Part shown: one piece after another, positions 26,363 to 35,304 of the stretch
Layout of the letters: every line of letters starts with the position of its first letter
How positions within the stretch are numbered: position 1 is the first letter of the stretch
Made by a program: the position numbers and the translations under genes
Assembly: GCA_902797435.1 (NCBI GenBank)
Contig: CADBSV010000036.1
Location: 1 to 64,000 of the forward strand
Direction: 5' to 3'
Length of the DNA: 64,000 nucleotides
From: an uncultured Bacteroidia bacterium
Lineage (GTDB): Bacteria > Bacteroidota > Bacteroidia > Bacteroidales > UBA932
The notes under the pieces: model-generated
The model's input: the letters and a program-made list of their open reading frames with translations, nothing else
The model's database searches: none
What the model was told of the DNA's origin: nothing

Positions 26363-27394
26363 ATGAAAAAGATTCTCCTGCCCGTATTGGCCCTCGCAGC
26401 GATGGCCTGTACTCCTAAAGCATCGCAGACTAAGCTCTCCGGCAGCGTTCCTTCGAACCTGGCATCTGAAGTCAGTATTGAGATTCCCGAGATACAACTC
26501 GATACCGTTCTCGCTGTCGGCGAAGACGGTTCTTTCAGTATTGTCCTTCCTGTGAGCAAGGAAGTTGCCGGGCTTGTGAGGATTGGTGACGTTAACGCCC
26601 AGTTTGTCCCGGACGGAACTCTCCTGAGCGTAGAATGGAATGACGATCCGGAGAATGGATTCAAGGTCGTTTCTTCTTCAAAGAAAGGCGTACAGTCGCG
26701 TATGAATGACGTCAATGACTGGATGGAAGGTTTCTTCAAAGCGTATCAGACTGCCGAGGACAAGGATGCGGAGTTTGACAAATATCTTGGAAAGCTTAAA
26801 TCCATTGTTAAGGAGAACCCCGATAATGCGCTTGGTATCATGGGAATAACTTCCCTTCGCGGACAGATTGACGCTCCCGAGATGATGGAGCTTATAGGAA
26901 CGCTCACTGCGCAGCTGCAGGCACGTCCCGAGATTGTTGCGATGAAGTCATCCCTTGCTTCTGCACTGCAGACCGTCGCCGGCGAGATGTTCACCGATTT
27001 CGAAGTCATTCAGCCAGACGGAAGCGTAAAGAAGCTGTCCGACTATGTAGGCAAGGGCAAATATGTCCTTGTAGATTTCTGGGCGAGCTGGTGCGGTCCC
27101 TGCCGCAGGGAGATTCCCAACATAAAGGCGGTGTGGGAAAAATACCACGGAGATAAGTTCGACGTGCTCAGCGTCGCCGTCTGGGACAAGCCGGAGGATA
27201 CGGCAAAGGCTCTTGCAGAAGAAAAGCTGCCCTGGCCGCAGATTGTGAATGCGCAGCGCATTCCAACCGACATATATGGTATCGAGGGCATTCCTCACCT
27301 TATTCTGTTCGGCCCTGACGGAAGGATTGTCCAGAGGGGAGAAGGTCTTCGCGGAGCGAATATGGATCCGGTTATCGCGGGATTCGTGAAATAA
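26363..27394 (+). CDS. TlpA/ResA-like thioredoxin-fold lipoprotein
   Basis: Product of 343 residues with lipobox MAC (TPK follows). The N-terminal ~190 residues are the DUF4369-like beta domain plus helical spacer common in Bacteroidota TlpA proteins. The C-terminal thioredoxin domain has the CGPC redox site at C244/C247 (DFWASWCGPCRREIPNI) and the cis-Pro region YGIEGIPHLILFGPDG. It would act at the periplasmic face as a thiol-disulfide oxidoreductase. The start is 1 bp after the stop of the regulator at 25177; an earlier in-frame start inside that gene is unlikely. uvrC follows at once. Confidence 0.88.
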   Translation: MKKILLPVLALAAMACTPKASQTKLSGSVPSNLASEVSIEIPEIQLDTVLAVGEDGSFSIVLPVSKEVAGLVRIGDVNAQFVPDGTLLSVEWNDDPENGFKVVSSSKKGVQSRMNDVNDWMEGFFKAYQTAEDKDAEFDKYLGKLKSIVKENPDNALGIMGITSLRGQIDAPEMMELIGTLTAQLQARPEIVAMKSSLASALQTVAGEMFTDFEVIQPDGSVKKLSDYVGKGKYVLVDFWASWCGPCRREIPNIKAVWEKYHGDKFDVLSVAVWDKPEDTAKALAEEKLPWPQIVNAQRIPTDIYGIEGIPHLILFGPDGRIVQRGEGLRGANMDPVIAGFVK

Positions 27395-29200
27395 TTGGAA
27401 GTAAGGGATAAAATAAAGCTTTTACCGCATTCCCCCGGAGTTTACCGCTATTACGACTCCGAGGGAACGGTTATTTATGTGGGCAAGGCCAAGGACCTGC
27501 ATAAGAGGGTGGCGCAGTATTTTGTGCCCCCGGAAAGGCTGAATACAAAGACCCGCCTGCTTGTCGGCAAGATTGCCGACGTGCAGTATTCGGTGGTGGA
27601 CAGCGAAGCTGACGCACTGCTGCTCGAGAACAATCTGATAAAGCAGTACAAACCCCGCTACAACATCCTCCTCAAGGACAGCAAGACTTATCCCTGGATT
27701 TGCGTCACTTCCGAGCCCTATCCGAGGGTGTTCCTTACGCGTCGCGTAGTGAAAGACGGCTCCATGTATTTCGGCCCTTACAGCACCGTGATGCACGCCC
27801 GCGGACTGCTTGATTTCTTTTACTCCACCTGGCCTTTGCGAACCTGCCGGCACACTATCAATTCTGATACAATACTACGTGGCAAACTGCGTCCGTGCCT
27901 TGAATTTCATATCGGAAAATGCCGTGGGTGTTGTGTTGGTAAAATTAGTACGGAAGAGTATGGAGGCTGGATTTCCGAAATAGTTTCCCTTCTTAAAAAC
28001 GGAGTCGGCGAAGTTGTGCGGGAATACGAAAACAGGATGAAAGCTGCTTCAGACAGTTTAGATTTTGAAACAGCCCAGGCCTGTAAAGACCGTGTGGAAC
28101 AATTGAGTAAGCATTACTCCAGGAGCATCATTACAGCATCGCGTGACACTTGCGCCGACGTCTTCTCGCTGGTGTTTGAAAGCGCCGGCTCGGAAGCTGT
28201 GCTCGAAGCCTGGGGCAACTTCCTTCGTATCCGCGGCGGAGCGGTGGTCCAGAGCCTGAACCTTGGGTTCATGAGCCGCATCGAGGAATCCAGGGAGTCG
28301 GTTCTCAGTTCTTTTATCGCCGAGATAGAGAGCAAGTTCGGCAGCCTCTCGAAAGAGATTATAGTTCCCTTCCTTCCCGATGTGACGATAGAGGGCGTTA
28401 AATTCACCGTCCCCGAGAGGGGAGACAAGCTCTCGCTGCTCGAACTCAGCGTAAAGAATGCCAGGGAGTACCGCTTCGGGACTCTGCGCCAGCGCGAACA
28501 TACCGACCCGGACGCTTTTCACCGCAGTGTTCTTCTCGAACTCCAGAAAGCTCTCGGTATGCCGGTGCTTCCGGAGCACATGGAGTGCTTCGACAATTCC
28601 AATATACAGGGAACCAACCCGGTCGCTTCATGCGTTGTTTTCCGCGGCGGTCTCCCGAGCAAAAAGGACTATCGCAAGTTCAAGATAAAGACCGTGGTAG
28701 GGGCCAACGACTATGCGTCCATGAAAGAGGTCGTAAACAGGCGGTACAGCCGCATGCTTGCCGAGGCTCCCGATGACCTTCCTCAGCTTATAGTGATTGA
28801 CGGAGGAAAGGGCCAGCTGGAGTTTGCATGGCAGGCCCTGTGCGAACTCGGGCTAAATGACAGACTGACCGTGGTGGGGCTTGCAAAACGCCTGGAGGAG
28901 GTAATCCGCGTAGGAGATCCCTATCCTCTTTTCCTTGACCGGAATTCGCAGGCCCTCAAGCTTTTGCAGCAGATCCGGGACGAGGCGCACCGCTTCGGTA
29001 TCACCTTCCACCGTTCGCTTCGCAGCAAAGCTGCCGTAAAATCTGCCCTCGATGACATTCCGGGAGTAGGTCCAAAGACGGCCGAGAGGCTGCTGATGCA
29101 TTACGGAAGCGTTGCGAGAATCGCGGCGGCAGATCCGAAAGATTTAGCTAACTTTGTCGGCCCGAAGCTTGCACAGCGGATCCGGGAGGCGCTCGCTTAG
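27395..29200 (+). CDS. uvrC: Excinuclease ABC subunit C
   Basis: Nucleotide excision repair endonuclease that makes both incisions with UvrB. The 601-residue product has the GIY-YIG domain at about 13-95 (PGVYRYYDSEGTVIYVGKAKDLHKR), the UVR motif near 205-240 (MKAASDSLDFETAQACKDRVEQL), the RNase H-like second nuclease (MECFDNSNIQGTNPVASCVVF) and tandem HhH motifs (IPGVGPKTAERLLMHYG). The start is TTG, directly after the TAA of the preceding gene; it gives the usual distance to the LPHSPGVY motif and no better start exists. Confidence 0.96.
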   Translation: MEVRDKIKLLPHSPGVYRYYDSEGTVIYVGKAKDLHKRVAQYFVPPERLNTKTRLLVGKIADVQYSVVDSEADALLLENNLIKQYKPRYNILLKDSKTYPWICVTSEPYPRVFLTRRVVKDGSMYFGPYSTVMHARGLLDFFYSTWPLRTCRHTINSDTILRGKLRPCLEFHIGKCRGCCVGKISTEEYGGWISEIVSLLKNGVGEVVREYENRMKAASDSLDFETAQACKDRVEQLSKHYSRSIITASRDTCADVFSLVFESAGSEAVLEAWGNFLRIRGGAVVQSLNLGFMSRIEESRESVLSSFIAEIESKFGSLSKEIIVPFLPDVTIEGVKFTVPERGDKLSLLELSVKNAREYRFGTLRQREHTDPDAFHRSVLLELQKALGMPVLPEHMECFDNSNIQGTNPVASCVVFRGGLPSKKDYRKFKIKTVVGANDYASMKEVVNRRYSRMLAEAPDDLPQLIVIDGGKGQLEFAWQALCELGLNDRLTVVGLAKRLEEVIRVGDPYPLFLDRNSQALKLLQQIRDEAHRFGITFHRSLRSKAAVKSALDDIPGVGPKTAERLLMHYGSVARIAAADPKDLANFVGPKLAQRIREALA

Positions 29201-29232
29201 ACGCGGAGCGGCAATTACTAAAACAGCAGTTT

Positions 29233-29952
29233 ATGAACGAAAAGGTATTCGACAAGTTCTTCAACGCCTTCATTCTTGTGGGAATGACGGTTTGCGTAAT
29301 AATTTCCTGCATCTTCAAACTGCAGGAGCCAGATGCCCGTACGGCGCTCATTCTGGTGTCTGCGTTCGGAGCCCTGATGGGAGTGGTGAGCGTGGTGCTT
29401 TCTGCCAACGGCAGCATCTGGACATTCGTTTTCGGACTGGTGGATGTGCTGATATATTCCTATATATTATATGACAGCAAGCTGCCTTCGCAGCTGCTTC
29501 TTTATGTAGGGTACTTCATCCCGATGGAGTTCATAGGTTTCTTCCAGTGGCGAAAACGGGGGGCGGACGCCACCAAAAAGGTGCAGGCGCAAAGGATGGA
29601 CGGTCGCGGGTGGCTTAAGTTCGCGGGCATCTTCGCCGGGGTGTTCATCGCCGCCCTTGCCATTTCCTGGTTTGCCACAACCCGCGCTGGAGGGGATATC
29701 CTCTGGAGAAAGACGGTCCTTGACGCCCTCATCACCTCTGCCAATATCACTGCCCTTATAATGATGGCGATGGCCTATACCGAACAGTGGTACATCTGGA
29801 CGCTGGTTAACCTTGCGGCCATCATACAGTGGGCGGTCACCCTGGCGACGGTACCCGATGCCGGTTATGCGATAGTTCCGCTGGTCAAATATTCCTTCTA
29901 TCTGCTCAACGGGCTGAATGCCATACGCATATGGATGCGTCTGAGCAGGTAG
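29233..29952 (+). CDS. pnuC: PnuC-family nicotinamide riboside/vitamin transporter
   Basis: Product of 239 residues, largely hydrophobic, with about seven membrane helices. The family pattern is visible in GALMGVVSVVLSANGSIWTFVFGLVDVLIYSYI and VGYFIPMEFIGFFQWRKR, and the C-terminal YTEQWYIWTLVNLAAIIQWAV. PnuC proteins mediate facilitated uptake of nicotinamide riboside; some relatives carry thiamine (PnuT), and the sequence does not decide. It follows uvrC by 32 bp and precedes acpP. No riboswitch was seen upstream. Confidence 0.85.
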   Translation: MNEKVFDKFFNAFILVGMTVCVIISCIFKLQEPDARTALILVSAFGALMGVVSVVLSANGSIWTFVFGLVDVLIYSYILYDSKLPSQLLLYVGYFIPMEFIGFFQWRKRGADATKKVQAQRMDGRGWLKFAGIFAGVFIAALAISWFATTRAGGDILWRKTVLDALITSANITALIMMAMAYTEQWYIWTLVNLAAIIQWAVTLATVPDAGYAIVPLVKYSFYLLNGLNAIRIWMRLSR

Positions 29953-29984
29953 TTTGCATAAATGGAAAAAAATGCTTTACTTTG
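29953..29984 (+). promoter_or_regulatory. Promoter of acpP
   Basis: TTTG (29953-29956), 20-bp spacer and TTACTTTG (29977-29984), one mismatch to TAnnTTTG. It gives acpP a leader of about 45 nt. Confidence 0.6.
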
Positions 29985-30035
29985 TGGTCACTTTTTTAAC
30001 TGGCAATAAGTACTAATATCTAAATAATTAATCTT

Positions 30036-30281
30036 ATGGAATACGAAGAGATCGTAAGCAAAGTTAAGGCTATCATCGTCGACAAGCTTGGCGTAGAGCC
30101 CTCTGAAGTAACCGAAAGCGCAAATTTCACCAATGACCTTGGTGCAGATTCTCTCGACACTGTCGAGCTCCTCATGGAGTTTGAGAAGGTGTTCGGTGTC
30201 AAGATTCCCGATGAGGAAACCAGCGGTATCGTCACCGTCAAGGACGCTATCGACAAAGTTGCCGAAAAGATCGGAAAATAA
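30036..30281 (+). CDS. acpP: Acyl carrier protein
   Basis: Carrier of growing acyl chains in fatty acid synthesis. The product has 81 residues, acidic, with the phosphopantetheine-attachment serine in [16 protein letters not shown] and the family helices [14 protein letters not shown] and [13 protein letters not shown]. It is preceded by its own promoter and followed by a bidirectional terminator. The matching phosphopantetheinyl transferase could be the gene at 37305-37952, though that one belongs to the Sfp-like group. Confidence 0.96.
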   Translation: MEYEEIVSKVKAIIVDKLGVEPSEVTESANFTNDLGADSLDTVELLMEFEKVFGVKIPDEETSGIVTVKDAIDKVAEKIGK

Positions 30282-30291
30282 TCAGAGCAAC

Positions 30292-30335
30292 ATAAGAAAA
30301 CCGGGTGGCCAGCAAGGTCACCCGGTTTTCTTATT
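30292..30335. terminator. Bidirectional terminator between acpP and the acyltransferase gene
   Basis: Near-perfect stem AAGAAAACCGGGTG / CACCCGGTTTTCTT plus GGCC/GGTC inner pairs. Runs of A on one side and T on the other allow termination from both directions. The TAA stop of the minus-strand gene lies inside it. Confidence 0.9.
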
Positions 30336-31200
30336 CTTCAGGCTCCGGCAAAGAATAGACGGCGCCCCTCAGCAGTGTCCTCAGCTCTTCAAGGGAAGTG
30401 CAGGCGGCTTGCTGCTGCGGGGTTATGATGTCACCTACTCGGAAGCGGAAAGTCTTTCCCGCCTTGTTCACCACCTCGGTCGGCTGCCTCAGAAGGCGTA
30501 CCCTCCAGTCAATCAGCCCGAGACGGTAAAAGAAGGGGGAATTCCCGTCGAACAGTCTTATTGGAACAACCGGAACTCCGGCTTTCTTAATCAATTTTAT
30601 GACAGGCATCTGCCATTCCCGGTCGCGTACGCGGGGTTCCCTGTAGGAACTTCCGTCCGGCATCTGCACGACAGGCCTTTTCCCGAGCTTCAAATCCGAG
30701 ACGGCTCCGGAAGGGAAGAGCCCCAGCGGATGCCCGTCGCGGATGTGCTCCATGGCCAGCCGCACTCCGCCTATGCTGGTTGCCGTGGGCGACGTGCGTT
30801 CGGTTCCGGTTGGCGTAACCGTTATGAAATTGTCTTCCAAGACCTTAAGCCTCTCCAGGAATTTGTTTACCATCATCTTGTAGTCCGGCCTTATCTGTCC
30901 GAGGATGGCTATGAGCATTATGCCGTCCACGGTGCCGATGGTGTGGTTGCTTACCGTGATGAAAGGCCCTTCCGGGAGGTTCAGCAGCTTTTCAAAACCG
31001 CTGATGCTGTAGTGGACGTTCTGGTTCTCAAGCCATTTTGCCGCAGCCTGCGGACCGCGGTACTCCTCGATTGCGGCGTAGCTGGCCTCCACCTTGTCAA
31101 CGTTCAGCATCTTGAGTACCGCACGGGCGAGCCTGTGCCCTTTTTCTCCCTTGAAAATGGGACTCAGCGATTCAAGTTCAGATATTTCCAGCAGTGCCAT
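30331..31200 (-). CDS. Lysophospholipid acyltransferase family protein
   Basis: Product of 289 residues of the PlsC-like superfamily. The catalytic motif reads FITVSNHTIGTVDGIM, an H-x5-D form as found in the hemolysin/OlsB-type branch instead of the usual H-x4-D. A second motif GLFPSGAVSDLKLG fits the substrate-binding block. It would acylate a lysophospholipid or a related amine-linked lipid at the inner membrane. The start overlaps the stop of the CDP-alcohol transferase gene by 1 bp (TAATG), so both act probably in phospholipid or lipoamino-acid synthesis. Confidence 0.82.
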   Translation of the reverse strand: MALLEISELESLSPIFKGEKGHRLARAVLKMLNVDKVEASYAAIEEYRGPQAAAKWLENQNVHYSISGFEKLLNLPEGPFITVSNHTIGTVDGIMLIAILGQIRPDYKMMVNKFLERLKVLEDNFITVTPTGTERTSPTATSIGGVRLAMEHIRDGHPLGLFPSGAVSDLKLGKRPVVQMPDGSSYREPRVRDREWQMPVIKLIKKAGVPVVPIRLFDGNSPFFYRLGLIDWRVRLLRQPTEVVNKAGKTFRFRVGDIITPQQQAACTSLEELRTLLRGAVYSLPEPEE

Positions 31201-31910
31201 TATTTGCCGGGCTTGTACTTTGGAGGATCGATCCTGGCGTAGGACTTGAGGTCTTTGATGAAGTAAACGAAGCTTATCAAGGCCAGAAGGGCCACGATTC
31301 CGATTGCTATGTAGTCGAAGATTGTGAAGGTGTAGGTGTTCCCGAAGATGGTTACCAGATGCCTGTATTCACTCACAGGTCTGATGAATATGAACATGAG
31401 GCACACCAGAACAACTATCAGGCGGAATTCTGTGGGGCCGAGTTTGGCATAAGTGAGGTTGAACTCCTGACGGAGATGCACATTGATGCTCTGCTGGACT
31501 GTGAGCACCAGATAGAAGATTAGCGCCATCAGGGCGATGTGCAGGTGCACAAAGGGGGAAAGCCCCACGCCTATGAACATGAACATTTCGTTGAGAATGT
31601 CCATGTTGTGGTCGAGGAAATAGCCGTATATGGGCCTCTGGGTGTTGCGTACCCTTGCGATGGTGCCGTCAAGGGAATCCCCGTACCAGTTGAGCAGAAG
31701 CCCGCCGATTACCAGCCAAAGCCACTGTACACTGAGGTTGCTCAAGACGAATCCAAGGAAGATGAGCAGGCTCCCGAGCATTCCGAGGAAAGTCATGAAG
31801 TCGGAAGTGACCCATCCAGGCTGCTTGCCGGCGAGCCATACGAGAAGTTTTTTTTCAGCTGCATTCAGGACCGATGTCTGTATTCTTTGTGCCTGTTTGA
31901 TTTCTGCCAT
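31200..31910 (-). CDS. CDP-alcohol phosphatidyltransferase
   Basis: Integral membrane enzyme that moves a phosphatidyl group from a CDP-activated lipid to an alcohol. The product has about 236 residues from the ATG at 31910 (MAEIKQAQ); earlier in-frame starts add only an unlikely tail. The signature is complete: DSLDGTIARVRNTQRPIYGYFLDHNMD, matching D-x2-DG-x2-AR-x8-G-x3-D-x3-D. About five or six membrane helices follow. The acceptor alcohol cannot be told. A one-mismatch -7 box (GATATTTG on the minus strand) lies in the shared region with feoAB. Confidence 0.87.
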   Translation of the reverse strand: MAEIKQAQRIQTSVLNAAEKKLLVWLAGKQPGWVTSDFMTFLGMLGSLLIFLGFVLSNLSVQWLWLVIGGLLLNWYGDSLDGTIARVRNTQRPIYGYFLDHNMDILNEMFMFIGVGLSPFVHLHIALMALIFYLVLTVQQSINVHLRQEFNLTYAKLGPTEFRLIVVLVCLMFIFIRPVSEYRHLVTIFGNTYTFTIFDYIAIGIVALLALISFVYFIKDLKSYARIDPPKYKPGK

Positions 31911-32002
31911 AGTGTTTATCAATGTTCGGAAAAAGAAGTACTGCAAATATCGGACCTGCAAAATACCTACAATTCACGATTGACTGCAGTTTCTGCATGG
32001 AC

Positions 32003-32010
32003 TATCTTTG
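32003..32010 (+). promoter_or_regulatory. -7 element (TATCTTTG) of feoAB
   Basis: Exact TAnnTTTG match 21 nt before the ATG at 32032; a partial -33 box (TTGAC) lies near 31980. I saw no clear Fur-box palindrome nearby. Confidence 0.6.
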
Positions 32011-32031
32011 CACCGATTATTACACGCTCGA

Positions 32032-34620
32032 ATGAATCTTGCAGAGGTACAGACAGGCCAGAAGGCCGTAATCGTAAAGGTTAACGGACACGGAGGTTTC
32101 CGGAAAAGGCTCATAGAGATGGGCTTCATTCAGGGGAAACAGGTGCGCGTTGTGCTCAACGCCCCGCTCCGCGACCCCGTGGAATATGAAATCCTTGGTT
32201 ATAAGGTATCCCTCCGCAGGGAAGAGGCGGAAAAGATAGATGTCATCTCGGAAGAGGAGGCGCGGCAGTCCGTGGAGAGCGAGCCCGATCTTGCGGCTAT
32301 CATCCCTTCAGAGGACAGTGATTCCGGAAAGCTGGATGCCATAATGGCCCAGCTTGCACGTCAGCGGCATCATGTCATAAGGGTCGCCCTCGTGGGAAAT
32401 CCCAACTGCGGCAAGACCAGCCTCTTCAACATAGCATCAGGCCTGCATGAGCATGTGGGAAACTATAGCGGCGTCACGGTGGATGCCAAGGAAGGCCGTT
32501 TCAAATTCAAGGGGTATGACATCGTGCTGGTGGACCTTCCGGGAACCTATTCCCTGAGCGCATACAGTCCGGAAGAGCTTTATGTCCGCAAGAACCTTCT
32601 GGAATCTCTCCCTGACGTGGTGATCAACGTGGTGGACGCCTCCAACCTGGAGCGCAACCTCTATCTCACCACTCAGCTTATTGATATGGACCTCAGGGTG
32701 GTGATGGCCCTGAACATGTACGACGAGCTCCGTTCAAAAGGAGACAAGCTTGACGCGCAACAGCTTGGTTATCTTCTCGGAATGCCCTGCTGTCCTACCG
32801 TAAGCCGGGACGGCGAGGGCATTCCGGAGCTCTTTGACACTGTCATATCCATCTACGAAGGCGGCTATTCCAGCAATCTGGCCCGCCATATCCATATCAA
32901 TCACGGAGACGAGCTCGAAAAGAGCATCAAGCATCTCCAGCAGCACATGCGGGAGAACCTTACCATCGGTGCCCACTACTCCACCCGTTATCTTGCGATC
33001 AAGTTCCTTGAATACGATTCCGACGTGGAGCGCATCATTGACGGCTATCCCAATGCCGCCGAGGTGAGGGAAGCCCGGGAAGAAGAGGAGCAGAGGATCG
33101 GAGGCCTGCTTGGCACCAATCTCGAATCGGCCATAGTGGATGCCAAGTATGCCTTCGTGCAGGGCGCTCTCAAAGAGACTTATGTGCCCCATGAGGAGAA
33201 GCATCCCAAGGCCACCATCACCGACAGGATAGATGCTGTGGTCACAAACAAGTGGCTGGCGTTCCCCATCTTCCTTGCCGTCCTTTATTTCATCTTCTGG
33301 TGCACCTTCACGATAGGGCAGTATCCCATGGACTGGATAGACGCCCTCGTCGGCCGCTTCGGAGAGCTGGTCGGGCGGCTCATGAATGACGGCTGGCTCA
33401 AGGACCTCGTGGTGGACGGAATCATCGCCGGGGTGGGAAGCGTGCTCGTGTTCCTGCCCAACATACTCATACTGTATTTCTTCATAAGCATCCTGGAAGA
33501 CAGCGGCTACATGGCCCGCACTGCCTTCATAGTTGACAAGCTCATGCATCACCTCGGGCTTCACGGCAAGAGTTTCATACCTATGGTGATGGGCTTCGGA
33601 TGCAATGTTCCGGCAATAATGGCCACCCGCACCATTGAAAGCCGCAAGAGCCGCCTTATCACCATAGCCCTTGTTCCGTTCATGAGCTGTGCCGGGCGTC
33701 TGCCGATATTCGTGCTCTTCGCCGGGGCGTTCTTCCCCCGCCATTCGGCTGTAGCCCTCATGTGCATATATCTTCTCGGGGTATTGCTGGCAATCCTGAG
33801 CGCGCTTGTCATGAAGCGTGTCGTGAAGGATGACGACCTTCCTTTCGTTATGGAGCTGCCGCCCTATCGCGTCCCGACTGCAAAGGCCATAGGCCGCCAT
33901 ACCTGGGAGAAGGGGAAGCAGTACCTTCAGAAGATGGCGACCACTATCCTTGTAGGGTCCGTTGTAATCTGGTGCCTTGGTTATTTCCCGCACGACATGT
34001 CCCGTGGAGCCGGATACCAACAGGAGCATTCCATACTCGGACACGTGGGGAAAGCCGTCGCTCCGGCCCTCGATCCGCTGGGATTCAGCTGGAAGATGGA
34101 CATAGGCCTTCTTACCGGAGTCGTGGCAAAGGAGCTTGTGGTGAGTTCGCTCGGCGTGATGTATGCAGGTGACGGCGCCGAGGTTGAGGCAGGAGCAGTG
34201 GTTGGTGCCGGAGCTGTTGCTGGTGCTGGTGCAGGTGCTGATGCAGGTGCTGATGCTGGAGCCGCTGGTGCCGGTGCTGGTGCCGGAGCTGGTGCTGATG
34301 CAGGAGCAGTGGTTGGTGCTGGTGCTGGTGCTGGTGCAGTGGTTGGTGCCGAAGCTGTTGCCGAAGCCGGGGTGTCGCAGATTGCGCCCGCCGACGAGGA
34401 GACCGCCCTGCAAGCCGCGCTGCTGCGAAACGTTTCACTTCCGGCTGCGGTAGCGTTCATGATATTTGTGCTGCTGTATTTCCCGTGTATCGCCACATTT
34501 GTCGCCATCAAGAACGAGACCGGCAAATGGAGCTGGGCCATGGGCATCTGTGCCTATACCATCCTCGTGGCATGGGTGGTTGCCTTCATCGGCTTCCACG
34601 TTACAACGCTTCTTCTCTGA
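32032..34620 (+). CDS. feoB: Ferrous iron transporter FeoA-FeoB fusion with a Gly/Ala repeat insertion
   Basis: Inner-membrane Fe(II) importer, 862 residues. Residues 1-75 are a FeoA (SH3-like) domain (VKVNGHGGFRKRLIEMGFIQGKQVRV), fused to FeoB as is common in Bacteroidota. The G domain starts near residue 118 (ALVGNPNCGKTSLFN, DLPGTYSLS, NVVDASN, ALNMYDE). The membrane part has the two gating motifs GFGCNVPAIMATR and FMSCAGRLPIFVLF. Between ELVVSSLGVMYAG and LPAAVAFMIFVLLYFPC lies a low-complexity Gly/Ala/Val/Asp stretch of about 60 residues (720-780) that is not part of the family. Start ATG at 32032 is chosen because the FeoA domain begins there. Confidence 0.95.
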   Translation: MNLAEVQTGQKAVIVKVNGHGGFRKRLIEMGFIQGKQVRVVLNAPLRDPVEYEILGYKVSLRREEAEKIDVISEEEARQSVESEPDLAAIIPSEDSDSGKLDAIMAQLARQRHHVIRVALVGNPNCGKTSLFNIASGLHEHVGNYSGVTVDAKEGRFKFKGYDIVLVDLPGTYSLSAYSPEELYVRKNLLESLPDVVINVVDASNLERNLYLTTQLIDMDLRVVMALNMYDELRSKGDKLDAQQLGYLLGMPCCPTVSRDGEGIPELFDTVISIYEGGYSSNLARHIHINHGDELEKSIKHLQQHMRENLTIGAHYSTRYLAIKFLEYDSDVERIIDGYPNAAEVREAREEEEQRIGGLLGTNLESAIVDAKYAFVQGALKETYVPHEEKHPKATITDRIDAVVTNKWLAFPIFLAVLYFIFWCTFTIGQYPMDWIDALVGRFGELVGRLMNDGWLKDLVVDGIIAGVGSVLVFLPNILILYFFISILEDSGYMARTAFIVDKLMHHLGLHGKSFIPMVMGFGCNVPAIMATRTIESRKSRLITIALVPFMSCAGRLPIFVLFAGAFFPRHSAVALMCIYLLGVLLAILSALVMKRVVKDDDLPFVMELPPYRVPTAKAIGRHTWEKGKQYLQKMATTILVGSVVIWCLGYFPHDMSRGAGYQQEHSILGHVGKAVAPALDPLGFSWKMDIGLLTGVVAKELVVSSLGVMYAGDGAEVEAGAVVGAGAVAGAGAGADAGADAGAAGAGAGAGAGADAGAVVGAGAGAGAVVGAEAVAEAGVSQIAPADEETALQAALLRNVSLPAAVAFMIFVLLYFPCIATFVAIKNETGKWSWAMGICAYTILVAWVVAFIGFHVTTLLL
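34189..34370 (+). repeat. Hexanucleotide-based repeat (GGTGCT/GGTGCC/GATGCA) inside feoB
   Basis: About 180 bp of degenerate GGNGCN hexamers encoding Gly-Ala, Asp-Ala and Val-Val-Gly-Ala. A longer block GCAGGAGCAGTGGTTGGTGC occurs near 34189 and again near 34301. Since units are 6 bp, gain or loss keeps the frame. Confidence 0.9.
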
Positions 34621-34649
34621 CCCTGTTTCGAACCACCCCGGGAGCCTCC

Positions 34650-35260
34650 TGCCGGCCCTTCCGGGAGCAAAACGGGCTTTCCTGCACCCCGAACCACCTT
34701 CGCAGACCCTTCGGGGAGCAAAACGGGCCTTCCTGCACCCCGGGACCCCTTCGCGAACCTTCCGGGTGCAAAACGGGCTCTCCTGCACCCCGAACCCCCT
34801 TCGCAGACCCTTCCGGGAGCAAACCAGCCCCTCCTGCACCCCGAACCACCTTCGCAGACCCTTCCGGGAGCAAAACGGGCTCTCCTGCACCCCGAACCAC
34901 CTTCGCAGACCCTTCCGGGAGCAAAACGGGCTCTCCTGCACCCCGAACCACCTTCGCAGACCCTTCGGGGAGCAAAACGGGCTCTCCTGCACCCCGGGGC
35001 CTCTCTCCGAGCTCTTCCGGGAGCAAACCGGCCCCTCCTGCACCCCGAACCCCCTCCGCAGACCCTTCGGGGAGCAAAACGGGCTCTCCTGCACCCCGGA
35101 CCCCCTTCGCGAACCCTTCCGGGAGCAAAACGGGCCCTCCCTGCACCCCGGACCCCCTTCGCGAACCATCAGGGGAGCAAAACAGCCCCTCCTGCACCCC
35201 GAACCACCTTCGCAGACCCTCCCGGGAGCAAACCGGCCCTTCCTGCACCCCGAGCGGGCG
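34650..35260. repeat. Array of twelve 51-bp imperfect tandem repeats
   Basis: Units are marked by GAGCAAA (once GTGCAAA) at 34665, 34716, 34766, 34817, 34868, 34919, 34970, 35021, 35072, 35123, 35175 and 35226, that is, 50-52 bp apart. The core reads TTCCGGGAGCAAAACGGG then CTCTCCTGCACCCCGAAC, with a dyad between GGG(A/T)GCA and TGCACCC. No unique spacers separate the units. It fills the gap between the convergent feoAB and the LolD-like gene. Long open frames in it on both strands follow from 51 being divisible by 3 and are not called as genes. The array at 46095-46455 is the same family inverted. Confidence 0.95.
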
Positions 35261-35304
35261 GTGCGGCGCCTCCACGGTCGGGAGTTCGTCCTGCGGAGAG
35301 GCCC

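Noticed and set aside
34650..35260. CRISPR array
   Set aside because: Repeats are directly adjacent with no unique spacers, are degenerate, and no cas gene is near.
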